64,000 nucleotides of DNA from Kingella oralis (GTDB lineage: Bacteria; Pseudomonadota; Gammaproteobacteria; Burkholderiales; Neisseriaceae), in NCBI RefSeq assembly GCF_014054985.1, contig NZ_CP059569.1:1302001-1366000 (forward strand), written 5' to 3'. Positions 29,141-37,504 of this stretch are shown here, one piece after another. Position numbers and translations under genes: made by a program. How positions within the stretch are numbered: the stretch's first letter is position 1; each line of letters opens with the position of its first letter. Below the pieces are notes generated by a model. That model was given only the letters and a program-made list of their open reading frames with translations. It was not told the origin of the DNA and did no database searches.

Positions 29141-29179
29141 CTTTCAGGCTGCCTTAAACGCTGAGGCAGCCTGAAAACG
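29141..29179. terminator. inverted DUS pair
   Basis: TTTCAGGCTGCCTTA and TGAGGCAGCCTGAAAA, after the hypothetical gene and just before the symporter gene. Confidence 0.65.
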
Positions 29180-29203
29180 TTTTGACTACCACAAGGAAGC
29201 CCC

Positions 29204-30541
29204 ATGTCATCCCCATCCAACTGGACATCCAAAATCGGTTTCATTCTCGCCGCCGCAGGTTCTGCCATCGGTTTAGGCGCAATCTGGAAATTCCCCTACA
29301 CCGCAGGCACCAACGGCGGCGCGGTGTTTTTTCTGATTTTTCTGTTGTTTACCCTGCTCGTGGGCTTGCCCGTGCTGTTGTCCGAATTTTTTATCGGGCG
29401 CAAAACGGGCAAAAACCCTGTGAACGCGCTTAAAGAAATCGCGCCGCATCCCGCTTGGGCGTGGATTGGGCGCATGGGCATGGCGGCGTGTTTCGTGCTG
29501 CTGTCGTTTTACAGCGTGGTGGGCGGCTGGGTGTTTGCCTACGTTTGGCACGCCATCAGCGGCGCGATTACGCCCACCACCGATTTTGCCGCGCTGTTTG
29601 GCAGCACCATCAGCAATCCCGCGATGGTTTTGGGGTTTCAGGCTGCCTTTATGCTGGTAACCATTTGGGTGGTGCAAAACGGCGTATCATCTGGCATTGA
29701 ACGCGCCAATAAATACCTGATGCCCTTGTTATTTATCATGTTTTTGGTGTTAGCCGTGCGCTCGCTCACGCTGCCCAACGCGATGGTGGGCGTGAAATTT
29801 TTGCTGCAACCCGATTTCAGCGCAGTAACCCCCGCCACATGGCTCACCGCGCTGGGGCAAGCGTTTTTCGCGCTCAGCCTAGGCGTGTCCACCATGATGA
29901 CTTACGCTTCGTATTTGGATAACAAGCAAGACCTGTTCCGCTCGGCAAACAGCATTATGTGGTTGAATATGCTGGTTTCTTTGCTGGCGGGCTTGGTGAT
30001 TTTCCCCGCCGTGTTCGCGCTGGGCTTCAAGCCCGATGCCGGCCCCAGCTTGATTTTTATCGTGCTGCCCGCCGTGTTCCAAAAAATGCCGTTTGGCACG
30101 CTGCTGTTTGCCGTGTTTATGGTGCTGGTGGCGTTTGCCACGCTCACATCCGCATTTTCCATGCTGGAAACCGCCATCGCTTATTTTGTGCAAAAGCAGC
30201 CGCATTGCCGCCGCCGCATTTCGTGGATGGCGGGCGTGGCGATTTTTATCATGGGCATCCCTTCCGCGCTGTCGTTTGGCGCGCTAGCGGAGTTTAAAAT
30301 CATCGGCAAAACGGTGTTTGATTTGTGGGATTACTTGATTACGTCGTGGATTATGCCGCTCAGCTCGCTGGCGGTGTGTGTGCTGGTGGGCTGGGTGTTG
30401 AAACGCGATGGCGTGTTGCAACACATGATGCTCGGCAGCGATTTTTCGCCCGTTATCGCCCGCATTTGGCGCACCGCCGTGCGCTATGTTGCGCCGATTG
30501 CGATTTTGCTGGTGTTTGCGAATACGTTGGGGTGGATTTAA
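29204..30541 (+). CDS. neurotransmitter:sodium symporter (NSS/SNF) family transporter
   Basis: 445-residue membrane protein with about 11-12 helices. The N-terminus SKIGFILAAAGSAIGLGAIWKFPY is the NSS signature (TM1, sodium and substrate site), followed by TAGTNGGAVFFLIFLLF in TM2. Bacterial members such as LeuT and Tyt1 import amino acids with sodium. The substrate cannot be inferred from sequence. Closed by a DUS-pair terminator at 30541-30580. Confidence 0.9.
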   Translation: MSSPSNWTSKIGFILAAAGSAIGLGAIWKFPYTAGTNGGAVFFLIFLLFTLLVGLPVLLSEFFIGRKTGKNPVNALKEIAPHPAWAWIGRMGMAACFVLLSFYSVVGGWVFAYVWHAISGAITPTTDFAALFGSTISNPAMVLGFQAAFMLVTIWVVQNGVSSGIERANKYLMPLLFIMFLVLAVRSLTLPNAMVGVKFLLQPDFSAVTPATWLTALGQAFFALSLGVSTMMTYASYLDNKQDLFRSANSIMWLNMLVSLLAGLVIFPAVFALGFKPDAGPSLIFIVLPAVFQKMPFGTLLFAVFMVLVAFATLTSAFSMLETAIAYFVQKQPHCRRRISWMAGVAIFIMGIPSALSFGALAEFKIIGKTVFDLWDYLITSWIMPLSSLAVCVLVGWVLKRDGVLQHMMLGSDFSPVIARIWRTAVRYVAPIAILLVFANTLGWI

Positions 30542-30580
30542 GTTTCAGGCTGCCTTGGGCGATTAAGGCAGCCTGAAATT
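30541..30580 (+). terminator. inverted-DUS terminator of the symporter gene
   Basis: GTTTCAGGCTGCCTT and AAGGCAGCCTGAAAT form a 14-bp stem a few bases after the stop. Confidence 0.8.
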
Positions 30581-30734
30581 TATGGTTAAACAGAACAATC
30601 GTAGGGTGTGCAGCTTTGCTGCGCACGCCGTTTAAGGCAGCCTGAAACTCAATCCACTCAACAAAAATACCCAACACTCCCTACCCGTTCCATATTTTCA
30701 GGCTGCCTTAACAGCCTAAGGCAGCCTGAAAAAT

Positions 30735-31085
30735 AAAACCGTTTAGCGTTCTGCTAAACAGTTTTTTAATGGATAGATTGGGTTTCAGGCTGCTTAATCC
30801 CATCATATTTGGTTGATGCTACTACCATCTCCCCTACGTCCAGCCGAACGAAGCATCCTTTTTTCGGGAAAAAGCGTGCGCTTGTTCGACGACGCACGAA
30901 GTGCGGCTAGTTCGCACGCGCCGAAAAAAGGATGCGGAGTAAGGGAAGTTTGGCGTAGCCAAACCTGCACGTCGGGGTCGCCTTTCTTTTGCTTCCTTTT
31001 CTTTGGCGAAGCAAAGAAAAGTAAGTGCCCCGCTGGCATGAAGCGCATGGTTAAGACTACGCAAATACCAACCACAAAGCACCAA
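30735..31085 (+). repeat. hairpin-rich structured repeat, copy A
   Basis: Fills most of the 30542-31257 gap. It begins with a terminator-like hairpin (30737-30767, AAACCGTTTAGC paired with GCTAAACAGTTT). The core starts at CCCCTACGTCCAGCCGAACG. Stem H1: GCATCCTTTTTTCGG (30853-30867) with CCGAAAAAAGGATGC (30921-30935), enclosing GCGTGCG/CGCACGC and a small hairpin GCAC-GAA-GTGC (30894-30904). H2: GTTTGGC-GTA-GCCAAAC (30948-30964). H3: CTTCCTTTTCTTTG with CAAAGAAAAGTAAG (30992-31025). Copies B (50885) and C (58505) are very similar. No plausible protein is shared by all copies. Confidence 0.8.
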
Positions 31086-31257
31086 CCAAACTTTCAGGCT
31101 GCCTAACCGCGAGCACAAATGCTTGGGCAGCCTGAAACGCCAATCCGCGCCCCCTACGGCTTGCTTGCAAGCCGTGCACTGGCTGGAATAAAAAGGCAGC
31201 CTAAAACACATCCCAACCCATTTTCAGGCTGCCCACCCCAAAAGCAGCCTGAAACCT

Positions 31258-31995
31258 TTGCACCCCCCTTCACAAAACATTACAATCCCCCATCCCACCA
31301 TCTTGCAAACACCCCATCCCGCCGTGCAACAAACCGCCTTCGATTTCAACGACCCCGCCTATCCCCGCTTTGACAAACTACTCGGCACCGCCAACGCCGA
31401 GCTTATCTACATCCTGCAACAAGAGCACGACCAATTCCTCTACATCTGGGGCGAGCAAGGCTCAGGCAAAAGCCACATCCTGCAAGCATGGGTGGGGCAA
31501 GCCCTGCAAAACTGGCAAACCGCCGTATACATCGACGCAGGCACCACCCCGCTCACCGACAGCGCCGTGCAAGCCGATTTCGTCGCCATCGACCAAATAG
31601 AAAAACTCAACGATGCCGAGCAAGCCACCCTGTTCTACATCTTCAACCACTTTCGCAACAGCAAACACGGGCATCTGCTGCTTTCCGCCGACACCCCGCC
31701 CAGCAAACTCCACCTGCGCGAAGATTTGCGTACCCGCATGGCATACTGCCTCGCCTATGAAGTCAAATCGCTCAGCCGCGAAGAAAAAATTACCGCGCTC
31801 ACCAACATGGCAAAAACCCGCCAGCTCAACATCGACCCCGGCATCTACCAATACCTGCTAGACCATTGGCGGCAAGATCTCGGCAGCCTAATCACCATGT
31901 TCAACGACCTTGCCAATTATTCCATCAGCCAAGGCAAGCCCATCACCCTACCCCTGCTGCGCCGCCTGCTCAAACAACAGAAAACCCGCCCATGA
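31258..31995 (+). CDS. hda: DnaA regulatory inactivator Hda
   Basis: Up to 245 residues; the only candidate starts are TTG 31258 or TTG 31303, both lacking a clear RBS. The AAA+ domain is DnaA-like: Walker A GEQGSGKSH, AIDQIEKLNDAEQATLFYIF as Walker B, and sensor region LREDLRTRMAYCLAYEVKSL. The N-terminal QQTAFDF fits a beta-clamp binding motif of the Q..x.F type used by Hda to bind the sliding clamp and stimulate ATP hydrolysis by DnaA. Its stop overlaps the next ATG (ATGA). Confidence 0.85.
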   Translation: MHPPSQNITIPHPTILQTPHPAVQQTAFDFNDPAYPRFDKLLGTANAELIYILQQEHDQFLYIWGEQGSGKSHILQAWVGQALQNWQTAVYIDAGTTPLTDSAVQADFVAIDQIEKLNDAEQATLFYIFNHFRNSKHGHLLLSADTPPSKLHLREDLRTRMAYCLAYEVKSLSREEKITALTNMAKTRQLNIDPGIYQYLLDHWRQDLGSLITMFNDLANYSISQGKPITLPLLRRLLKQQKTRP

Positions 31996-32672
31996 AAAAC
32001 CTCGCCATCTTTGACCTCGACCACACCCTAATCCACACCGACAGCGACAACGCCTTCCCCAAATTCCTGATTGAACAAGGCTTGCTGGATGCCGACTACG
32101 CCGCCGCGCAAAACGAAAAATTCTATCAAGACTATCTTTCAGGCTGCCTGAATGTTGCCGATTTCGTCCGCTTTCAAATCAGCCCCATCGCCCATCTCAC
32201 CCCCGCCCAGCGCAACGAATTGCACCAACAATTCCAAGCGCAATACATCGCCCCCCATGCCAGCCAAGCCGCCAAAGACCTCGTAAACCGACACCACCGC
32301 GCAGGCGACGAACTGCTGGTTATCTCGTCCACCAACGAATACATCATCGCCCCCATCTGCCAACAAATCTTCGGCATTGATAACATCATCGGCACGCAGC
32401 TAGAAACCGATGCCAACGGCTTGTTTACAGGCAACATCGTTGGCACGCCCAGCCTGCAAGAAGGCAAAATCACACGGCTCAACCAATGGCTCGCCGCGCG
32501 GGGCGAAACCCTTGCCAGCTACGGCAAAACCTATTTTTACAGCGATTCGCAAAACGACTTGCCGCTGCTGAACCTTGTGGACGAACCCGTTGCCGTTAAT
32601 CCCGACGCAACCTTGCTGGCACACGCCCAAGCGCACGGGTGGGCGGTATTGCGGTTTGATGAGGCAGCCTGA
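31992..32672 (+). CDS. HAD-IB family phosphatase (SerB/YfhB-like)
   Basis: 226 residues from ATG 31992 (MKNLAIFDLDHTLIHTDSDN); the frame extends upstream inside hda but the overlap ATGA fixes the start. HAD motif I is FDLDHTL, motif II LLVISSTNEYI, motif III/IV YFYSDSQNDLPLL. HAD-IB enzymes dephosphorylate small molecules; in neisserial genomes this type follows hda. Its stop codon comes from a DUS (GAGGCAGCCTGA). Confidence 0.88.
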   Translation: MKNLAIFDLDHTLIHTDSDNAFPKFLIEQGLLDADYAAAQNEKFYQDYLSGCLNVADFVRFQISPIAHLTPAQRNELHQQFQAQYIAPHASQAAKDLVNRHHRAGDELLVISSTNEYIIAPICQQIFGIDNIIGTQLETDANGLFTGNIVGTPSLQEGKITRLNQWLAARGETLASYGKTYFYSDSQNDLPLLNLVDEPVAVNPDATLLAHAQAHGWAVLRFDEAA

Positions 32673-32712
32673 AAACCCGCGCTGTGCGAAAACCGGCGCC
32701 ATTCTGAAAAAG

Positions 32713-32745
32713 CAAAACCGTTTGGTGGCCTGCCAAACGGTTTCT
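32713..32745 (+). terminator. intrinsic terminator after the HAD gene (same family as the hairpins opening repeats A-C)
   Basis: AAACCGTTTGG and CCAAACGGTTT form an 11-bp perfect stem with a TGGCCTG loop. The same hairpin, with paired substitutions, opens repeats A, B and C. An inverted DUS pair follows at 32760-32800. Confidence 0.7.
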
Positions 32746-32799
32746 TGCCGGATGATTGAGTTTTCAGGCTGCCTTCCCCCGCATAGGCAGCCTGAAAAC

Positions 32800-32828
32800 A
32801 AAAAAAGGCAGCTCAAAAAGAGCTGCCA
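32800..32828 (-). terminator. intrinsic terminator of the 6S RNA gene
   Basis: On the minus strand GGCAGCTC-TTTTT-GAGCTGCC (32827-32807) followed by TTTTTTT. The U tract is only on this strand, so it ends a minus-strand transcript. Confidence 0.85.
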
Positions 32829-33013
32829 CAAATACCTCAATCAGAGATTTTACGCTTCACAAACAATGCAGGCTCTCGCCTGCCCCTGCCATGCTGCCCG
32901 AAAGGAGAGAAAAAGCAGCACAGCAAAGCGATTTAGCACACAGTTTCGCTTGCACGAAACCCCGCACCGAATAGGTTGAATATTTCTCGTCTGTTATTTT
33001 TGTAATTCAATGT
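32829..33013 (-). ncRNA. ssrS: 6S RNA (RNA polymerase-binding regulatory RNA)
   Basis: A transcript of about 185 nt on the minus strand with the 6S architecture. The ends pair in a long irregular closing stem (CAAAAATAACAG at 33002-32991 with CTGATTGAGGTATTTG ending at 32829; GAGA with TCTC). A central bubble has on its 3' strand a short hairpin CAGGC-GAGA-GCCTG (32882-32869). A terminal stem of about 15 pairs joins GCTTTGCTGTGCTGC (32929-32915) to GCAGCATGGCAGGGGC (32897-32882). A good promoter precedes it and a terminator follows directly. Length equals E. coli 6S (about 184). The call is from structure only. 6S RNA holds sigma-70 RNA polymerase in stationary phase. Confidence 0.7.
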
Positions 33014-33020
33014 AAGCCGA

Positions 33021-33049
33021 ATTCTATTCCTGCTTACAAATCTTGACAA
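33021..33049 (-). promoter_or_regulatory. sigma-70 promoter of the 6S RNA gene
   Basis: Minus strand: TTGTCA (33049-33044), 17-base spacer, TAGAAT (33026-33021), placing +1 at about 33013-33014, exactly where the proposed 6S closing stem begins. Confidence 0.75.
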
Positions 33050-33183
33050 GCCAAAATAGCAAGCAGCCATTTAATTTTAAAAATTAATGGATTTAAAACA
33101 AAAAACGCCAATAATCAGCAAATTTCAAAATCAATTTCTAAAACTTTTATTCCAATCGCTGCGCCACGCAACAGCGCAGCCAC

Positions 33184-33215
33184 AAAAAAATTGCCCCACG
33201 TTTTTCAACGGGGGC
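33184..33215 (-). terminator. intrinsic terminator of the candidate sRNA
   Basis: GCCCC/GGGGC plus CGTT/AACG with one bulge, GAAA loop, then AATTTTTTTG, on the minus strand only. Confidence 0.8.
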
Positions 33216-33320
33216 ACAAAAGGAACACAAACCACTACCAAATGGACTACACAGCAGCAAAGTTTGTGAACAATTTCTGTTGCCGTGTAGCTGGTGAAAC
33301 GAATAGTACGCTTTTTCGTT
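33184..33320 (-). ncRNA. candidate Fur-regulated small RNA
   Basis: No protein is convincing here. On the minus strand, a stem of about 14 pairs with one mismatch (CTACACGGCAACAG with TGCTGCTGTGTAG; 33290-33247), then a 30-base unpaired U/G-rich linker, then a terminator stem GCCCCCGTT-GAAA-AACGTGGGGC (33215-33193) followed by AATTTTTTT. A Fur-box-like sequence lies at 33328-33346, where the promoter should be. This is the layout of iron-responsive sRNAs such as RyhB, PrrF or neisserial NrrF. The 5' end is estimated and no perfect -10 was found, so the boundary is approximate. Confidence 0.55.
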
Positions 33321-33327
33321 TTTTTAT

Positions 33328-33346
33328 GCAAATGATAGTTATTATT
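33328..33346. promoter_or_regulatory. Fur-box-like operator
   Basis: The 19 bases GCAAATGATAGTTATTATT match the consensus GATAATGATAATCATTATC at 14 positions. It lies in an AT-rich stretch immediately upstream of the candidate sRNA, on its 5' side. Confidence 0.5.
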
Positions 33347-33658
33347 ATTTTGTAAAATAAATACAATCTTTTGATTTTAAAAGAAACTAATTTTGGGAAA
33401 TTTTAAAACAAACAAGAATAAAAAATCTAAAAACAGCGAATTGGGCATTTTCAATACCCAGGCAAAGCCTTGGCGAAACTTCGGCGGCAGCCTGAAAATC
33501 ATCCCTGCCCATTGTTTTGGCTTCGCTGAAACTCGCGTTGCTCGTTTTAACTTTGTTGAAGCCTTCGGCTTTCAGGCTGCCTCATTGCCGCTATTTGTAA
33601 ACCCATTTGTAAAAATGCGATAATGAGCCTTTCTTTTTACGACAACGAAAGCAACCCC

Positions 33659-34516
33659 ATGACGGCTCAAATCATCAACGGCAAAGAAGTTTCCGAGCAA
33701 TGCTTGCAACGCGTCCGCGAGCAAGTGCAGCAACGCCAGACCGAGGGCAAACGCGCCCCAGGTTTGGCGGTTATTTTGGTGGGCGAAAATCCTGCCAGCG
33801 CGGTTTATGTTCGCAATAAGCAACGCGCCTGCGACAAGGTGGGCTTTCAATCGTTTTCGCATATTTTGCCCGAGCACACCAGCGAAGCGGAACTGCTGGC
33901 GTTGATTGACACGTTGAACGCGCAAGATGATGTGGATGGGATTTTGGTGCAGCTGCCTTTGCCGCCGCATATCAACAGCCAAGAGGTTTTGGAGCGCATT
34001 CATCCCGATAAGGATGTGGACGGTTTTCATCCTTACAACGTGGGGCGGTTGCTGCAACGGATGCCCACGCTGCGCCCGTGCACGCCCAAGGGGGTGATTA
34101 CGCTGCTCAATGCGTATCAAATTCCGGTGAAAGGCAAAAAGGTTACGATTGTGGGCGCGTCGAATATTGTGGGGCGGCCGATGGCGTTGGAGATTATGCT
34201 GGCGGGCGGCACGCCTACGGTTTGCCACCGTTTTACGGAAAATTTGGCGCTGGAAGTGGCAACGGCGGATATTTTGATTGTGGCGGTGGGCAAGCCGAAT
34301 TTTATTAAAGGCGCGTGGATTAAGCCGAATGCGACGGTGATTGACGTGGGCATCAATCGTTTGGACGATGGCTCGCTATGCGGCGATGTGGAATTTGCGG
34401 CGGCGAAAGAACGCGCGTTTGCGATTACGCCTGTACCCGGTGGGGTGGGCCCGATGACGATTGCGAGTTTGTTGGAGAATACGTTGCAGGCGGCGCAAAC
34501 GCATGAGGCAGCCTGA
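33659..34516 (+). CDS. folD: bifunctional methylene-THF dehydrogenase/cyclohydrolase
   Basis: 285 residues from ATG 33659 ([15 protein letters not shown]); an upstream ATG at 33623 adds 12 poorly conserved residues. Conserved: [14 protein letters not shown] (catalytic Lys region), [53 protein letters not shown] and VIDVGIN. It interconverts methylene-THF and formyl-THF, next to GlyA in one-carbon metabolism. The stop codon comes from a DUS (GAGGCAGCCTGA). Confidence 0.96.
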   Translation: MTAQIINGKEVSEQCLQRVREQVQQRQTEGKRAPGLAVILVGENPASAVYVRNKQRACDKVGFQSFSHILPEHTSEAELLALIDTLNAQDDVDGILVQLPLPPHINSQEVLERIHPDKDVDGFHPYNVGRLLQRMPTLRPCTPKGVITLLNAYQIPVKGKKVTIVGASNIVGRPMALEIMLAGGTPTVCHRFTENLALEVATADILIVAVGKPNFIKGAWIKPNATVIDVGINRLDDGSLCGDVEFAAAKERAFAITPVPGGVGPMTIASLLENTLQAAQTHEAA

Positions 34517-34565
34517 AAACAAGATTAAAACGGGGCAAGCGCGTTTGGCGCAGCCCAAATAAAAA

Positions 34566-34600
34566 ACGGCACAGGATGAATTCTGTGCCGTTTTGGGTTT
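34566..34600. terminator. bidirectional terminator between folD and rnr
   Basis: AACGGCACAG and CTGTGCCGTT form a 10-bp stem with loop GATGAATT, with A-rich sequence on one side and TTTTGGGTTTTC on the other. Confidence 0.8.
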
Positions 34601-34609
34601 TCAGGCTGC

Positions 34610-37504
34610 CTATTTTTTCTTTTTCACAAGGGTGATTTTGCCATTGACCATTTTGAGCGTGCCCGTGGCGGATGAGGCGGGCGCGGCTTGGTTTTGGGCT
34701 TGGCGCGGTTTGCCCGTTTTCACTTCGCTGGAGCCTTCGGTTTTAGCTTCGCTGAAACCCGCGTTGCTCGTTTTCAGGCTGCCTTTGCCTTTGCGCGATT
34801 GCTTTTGTTGGGCGGGTTCAATCTTTTCAACGGGTGCGTCAGCGGCTGAGGTGGCAACGGACGCGGCGGCTTTTTTGCCTTTTTTACGCGATTGGGGTTT
34901 CGCGGCGGCGGCTTTTTCACCGGCGGCAGGGTTGGCATTGCTATGCGCTGCTTTCAGGCTGCCTGAATCCTTTGCTGTGGCTTGCTTTTTGCCTTTGCGC
35001 GATGGGCTTGGCTTGGCGGGTTGTTTGGCTTGGTTTGCCTTCGCATCCGCTGTTTTTGCTTGGTTCGTTTTGGCTTCGCTGAAACCCGCCTCGCTTGTTT
35101 TCGCTTCGTTGGCGCCTTCGGTTTTAGCTTCGCTGAAACTCGCGTTGCTCGTTTTCAGGCTGCCTTTGGCTTTGCGTGATTTCTTGCCCGCGCTGCCTTC
35201 AATAGGTGCAGCCGCAGTTTCCGCCGCTTTCTTGCCGCGTGCCTTTTTCAGGCTGCCGCTATCGTTCGCCGCTTGTTTTTTCGCTTTGCGCGATGAGCGC
35301 GATTCGCCGCCCGACACCAGCACTAAATCAATCTTGCTGGTGTCCAAATCGGCGCGGGCCACTTTGATGACTACGCGGTCGCCCATTTTAAACTGCACGC
35401 CGCTGCGCTCGCCTATCATCGACAGCGTTTCGGGGTGGTAGTTGAAATAATCCTCGCCTAAATCACTCACGTGCACCATGCCTTCGATGTGGATGTCGTC
35501 CAGCGTAACAAAAATGCCGAAGTTTGCCATGCCGCTGATTTTGCCTGCGAAGACTTCGCCCACTTTGTCGCGCATATAGTAGGTTTTGAGCCAGTTTTCC
35601 ACGTCGCGGCTGGCATCGTCGGCGCGGCGTTCGCAATGCGACGAATGCGCACCGAGTGCTTGCCAGTCGGCTTGGTATTGTGTGCCCGCCAACACGGCTT
35701 TGATGGCGCGGTGCACCAGCAAATCGGGATAGCGGCGGATGGGCGAGGTGAAATGGGTGTAGTGCTCATACGCCAGCCCAAAATGCCCTGCGTTGTGCGG
35801 CTCGTATTGGGCTTGCTGCATGGAGCGCAGCAGCATGGTTTGCAGCAATTCGCGGTCGTCGCGCTCGGCGATTTGGTCGGCAAGGGCGGCATAATCTTTG
35901 GGCGTGGGGTTATCGCCGCCGCCCAGTTTCAAGCCCAGCAAGCCCAGTTGTTCGCGCAGCGCGGCTAGTTTTTCGGGCGTAGGACCAGCATGATTGCGAT
36001 AGAGGGCGGGATGCTTGTTTTTTAACAGAAAATCCGCCGCGCACACGTTCGCCGCCAGCATACATTCTTCAATCAATTTATGCGCATCGTTGCGCACCAC
36101 GGGGATGATGCGGTCAATTTTGCCGTTGTCGTTGAACAGCATTTGCGTTTCGCTGGTTTCAAATTCCATCGCGCCGCGTGCATGGCGTTTTTTCTGCAAT
36201 ATTTTGAATAATTTGTATAAAGTGTTGAGCTGCTCGCTGTATGGATTTTGCGTTTTTTGGCTAATCCATTCCCACACTTGGTTATAGGTAAGCCTGCCGT
36301 GCGATTTCATCACGGCGGGGTAGAAGCGATACGATTTGATGTTGCCCGCAAACGTGATTTCAATGTCGCACACCATGCACAGCCGCTCCACATCGGGGTT
36401 GAGCGAGCAGATGCCGTTGGACAGGTTTTCAGGCAGCATCGGGATGACGCGGCGCGGGAAATACACGCTGGTGGCGCGTTCTTGCGCGTCTTGGTCTATG
36501 GCATCGTCGGGCTTCACATAATGGCTCACATCGGCGATGGCAACGACAAGGCGATAGTTGCGTCCGATTTTTTCGGCGAAAACTGCGTCGTCAAAATCGC
36601 GCGAGGTTTCGCCGTCTATGGTTACTAGCGGCAAATCGCGCAAATCCACGCGGTTTTTGCGATCGCTGGCGCGCACTTTTTCGGGGATTTTTGCGGCGGC
36701 TTTCAGGCAGCCTGCGCTGAATTCGTGCGGCAATTTGTGTTTGCGCAGCGCGATTTCAATTTCCATGCCGCTGTCGGCATAATCGCCCAACACTTCGGTG
36801 ATGCGGGCAACGGCGGGGCGGTGGTTTTCGGGATAGGCGGTGATTTCCGCCACCACCACCTGCCCTTCGCCGGGGGCAAATTGCGCCACGCTGTCGGGCT
36901 CCAAAATCACGTTTTGCGTGAGGCGTTTGTCTTCGGGGTCTAGCACGGCGATGCCGCGTTCCAAGTAAAACCGCCCCACGATAGACGTTTGGGCGCGTTC
37001 GATGATGTCTAAAATCTGCCCTTCGCGCCGCCCGCGTCGGTCTAGTCCCAAGGGGCGCACGGTTACGATGTCGCCGTTCATCACACCGCGCGTTTGCCGT
37101 TCATACAGCACCAAATCGCCCTCGCCCGTGGGGATGAGCGGCACGGCGAAACCGAAGCCGTCTTTGTGCATTTCCACGCGACATTTGACGATTTCCAATT
37201 TTTCGGCGGCGCACACAAGATTGCGGCGGTTAATCAGAATTTGCCCGTCGCGCGCCATGGCTTTGAGGCGGCGTTCAAAAAATTCGTATTCGCTATCGGC
37301 AATGGATAACTGCTTGGCGAGGCTGGGTATTTTTTGCGGCACGCCTGTGGTTTCTAAAAGCTGGATTATCCATTCGCGGCTGGGCAAGGGGTGGGGGTAT
37401 TTTTGTTGTTCACGCGCCAGATAGGGGTCTTGGGCGCGCAGGCTGGTGTTTTTGCTTTTGGTTGTTTTGCTTGTTTTACTTGTTTTGTTTTTGGTTTTTG
37501 CCAT
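34610..37504 (-). CDS. rnr: ribonuclease R with a repeat-derived C-terminal tail
   Basis: 964 residues, longer than E. coli RNase R (813). A Lys/Thr/Ser-rich N-terminus leads to an HTH region, cold-shock domains (HKDGFGFAVPLIP), the RNB catalytic domain (DGETSRDFDDAVFAEKIG with the metal-binding Asp residues, and SPIRRYPDLLVHRAI) and an S1 domain (GMANFGIFVTLDDIHIEGMV). It degrades structured RNA 3' to 5'. The last about 230 residues (from SRSSRKAKKQ) are a basic low-complexity tail with GSLK four times and SFSEAKTEG-type repeats, each encoded by a DUS plus a short dispersed repeat. Confidence 0.93.
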   Translation of the reverse strand: MAKTKNKTSKTSKTTKSKNTSLRAQDPYLAREQQKYPHPLPSREWIIQLLETTGVPQKIPSLAKQLSIADSEYEFFERRLKAMARDGQILINRRNLVCAAEKLEIVKCRVEMHKDGFGFAVPLIPTGEGDLVLYERQTRGVMNGDIVTVRPLGLDRRGRREGQILDIIERAQTSIVGRFYLERGIAVLDPEDKRLTQNVILEPDSVAQFAPGEGQVVVAEITAYPENHRPAVARITEVLGDYADSGMEIEIALRKHKLPHEFSAGCLKAAAKIPEKVRASDRKNRVDLRDLPLVTIDGETSRDFDDAVFAEKIGRNYRLVVAIADVSHYVKPDDAIDQDAQERATSVYFPRRVIPMLPENLSNGICSLNPDVERLCMVCDIEITFAGNIKSYRFYPAVMKSHGRLTYNQVWEWISQKTQNPYSEQLNTLYKLFKILQKKRHARGAMEFETSETQMLFNDNGKIDRIIPVVRNDAHKLIEECMLAANVCAADFLLKNKHPALYRNHAGPTPEKLAALREQLGLLGLKLGGGDNPTPKDYAALADQIAERDDRELLQTMLLRSMQQAQYEPHNAGHFGLAYEHYTHFTSPIRRYPDLLVHRAIKAVLAGTQYQADWQALGAHSSHCERRADDASRDVENWLKTYYMRDKVGEVFAGKISGMANFGIFVTLDDIHIEGMVHVSDLGEDYFNYHPETLSMIGERSGVQFKMGDRVVIKVARADLDTSKIDLVLVSGGESRSSRKAKKQAANDSGSLKKARGKKAAETAAAPIEGSAGKKSRKAKGSLKTSNASFSEAKTEGANEAKTSEAGFSEAKTNQAKTADAKANQAKQPAKPSPSRKGKKQATAKDSGSLKAAHSNANPAAGEKAAAAKPQSRKKGKKAAASVATSAADAPVEKIEPAQQKQSRKGKGSLKTSNAGFSEAKTEGSSEVKTGKPRQAQNQAAPASSATGTLKMVNGKITLVKKKK
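34613..35302 (-). repeat. DUS-linked short repeats inside the rnr 3' end
   Basis: Reading + strand, TTTTAGCTTCGCTGAAAC followed by CGCGTTGCTCGTTTTCAGG and the rest of a DUS occurs at 34740-34784 and 35124-35163, with a variant at 35067-35110. The same unit is intergenic at 33520-33580 and in shorter form at 39300, 45186, 57950 and 61945. Confidence 0.75.

Noticed and set aside
30813..31106. Open frames across the three structured repeats (also 50985-51293 and 58486-58872)
   Set aside because: They differ in frame and sequence between copies; the conserved thing is the hairpin structure, so they are by-products.
32829..33013. 4.5S RNA or tmRNA as alternatives to 6S RNA
   Set aside because: The conserved SRP loop (GGAAGGAAGCAGC-like) and the tmRNA tRNA-like end are absent, while size and fold suit 6S RNA.
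33043..33076. Plus-strand TTGACA as a promoter in the 6S gap
   Set aside because: No -10 at 16-18 bases; the only TTAATT is about 22 bases away, and the same DNA makes a good minus-strand promoter.
33131..33331. Minus-strand 66-codon frame (Cys-rich) in the sRNA region
   Set aside because: No RBS, odd composition, and it overlaps the hairpin and terminator better explained as a small RNA.
34593..35441. Forward 282-codon open frame opposite the rnr tail
   Set aside because: It is the mirror of the low-complexity tail; RNase R domains read on the minus strand and the forward protein is only hydrophobic low-complexity sequence with no RBS.
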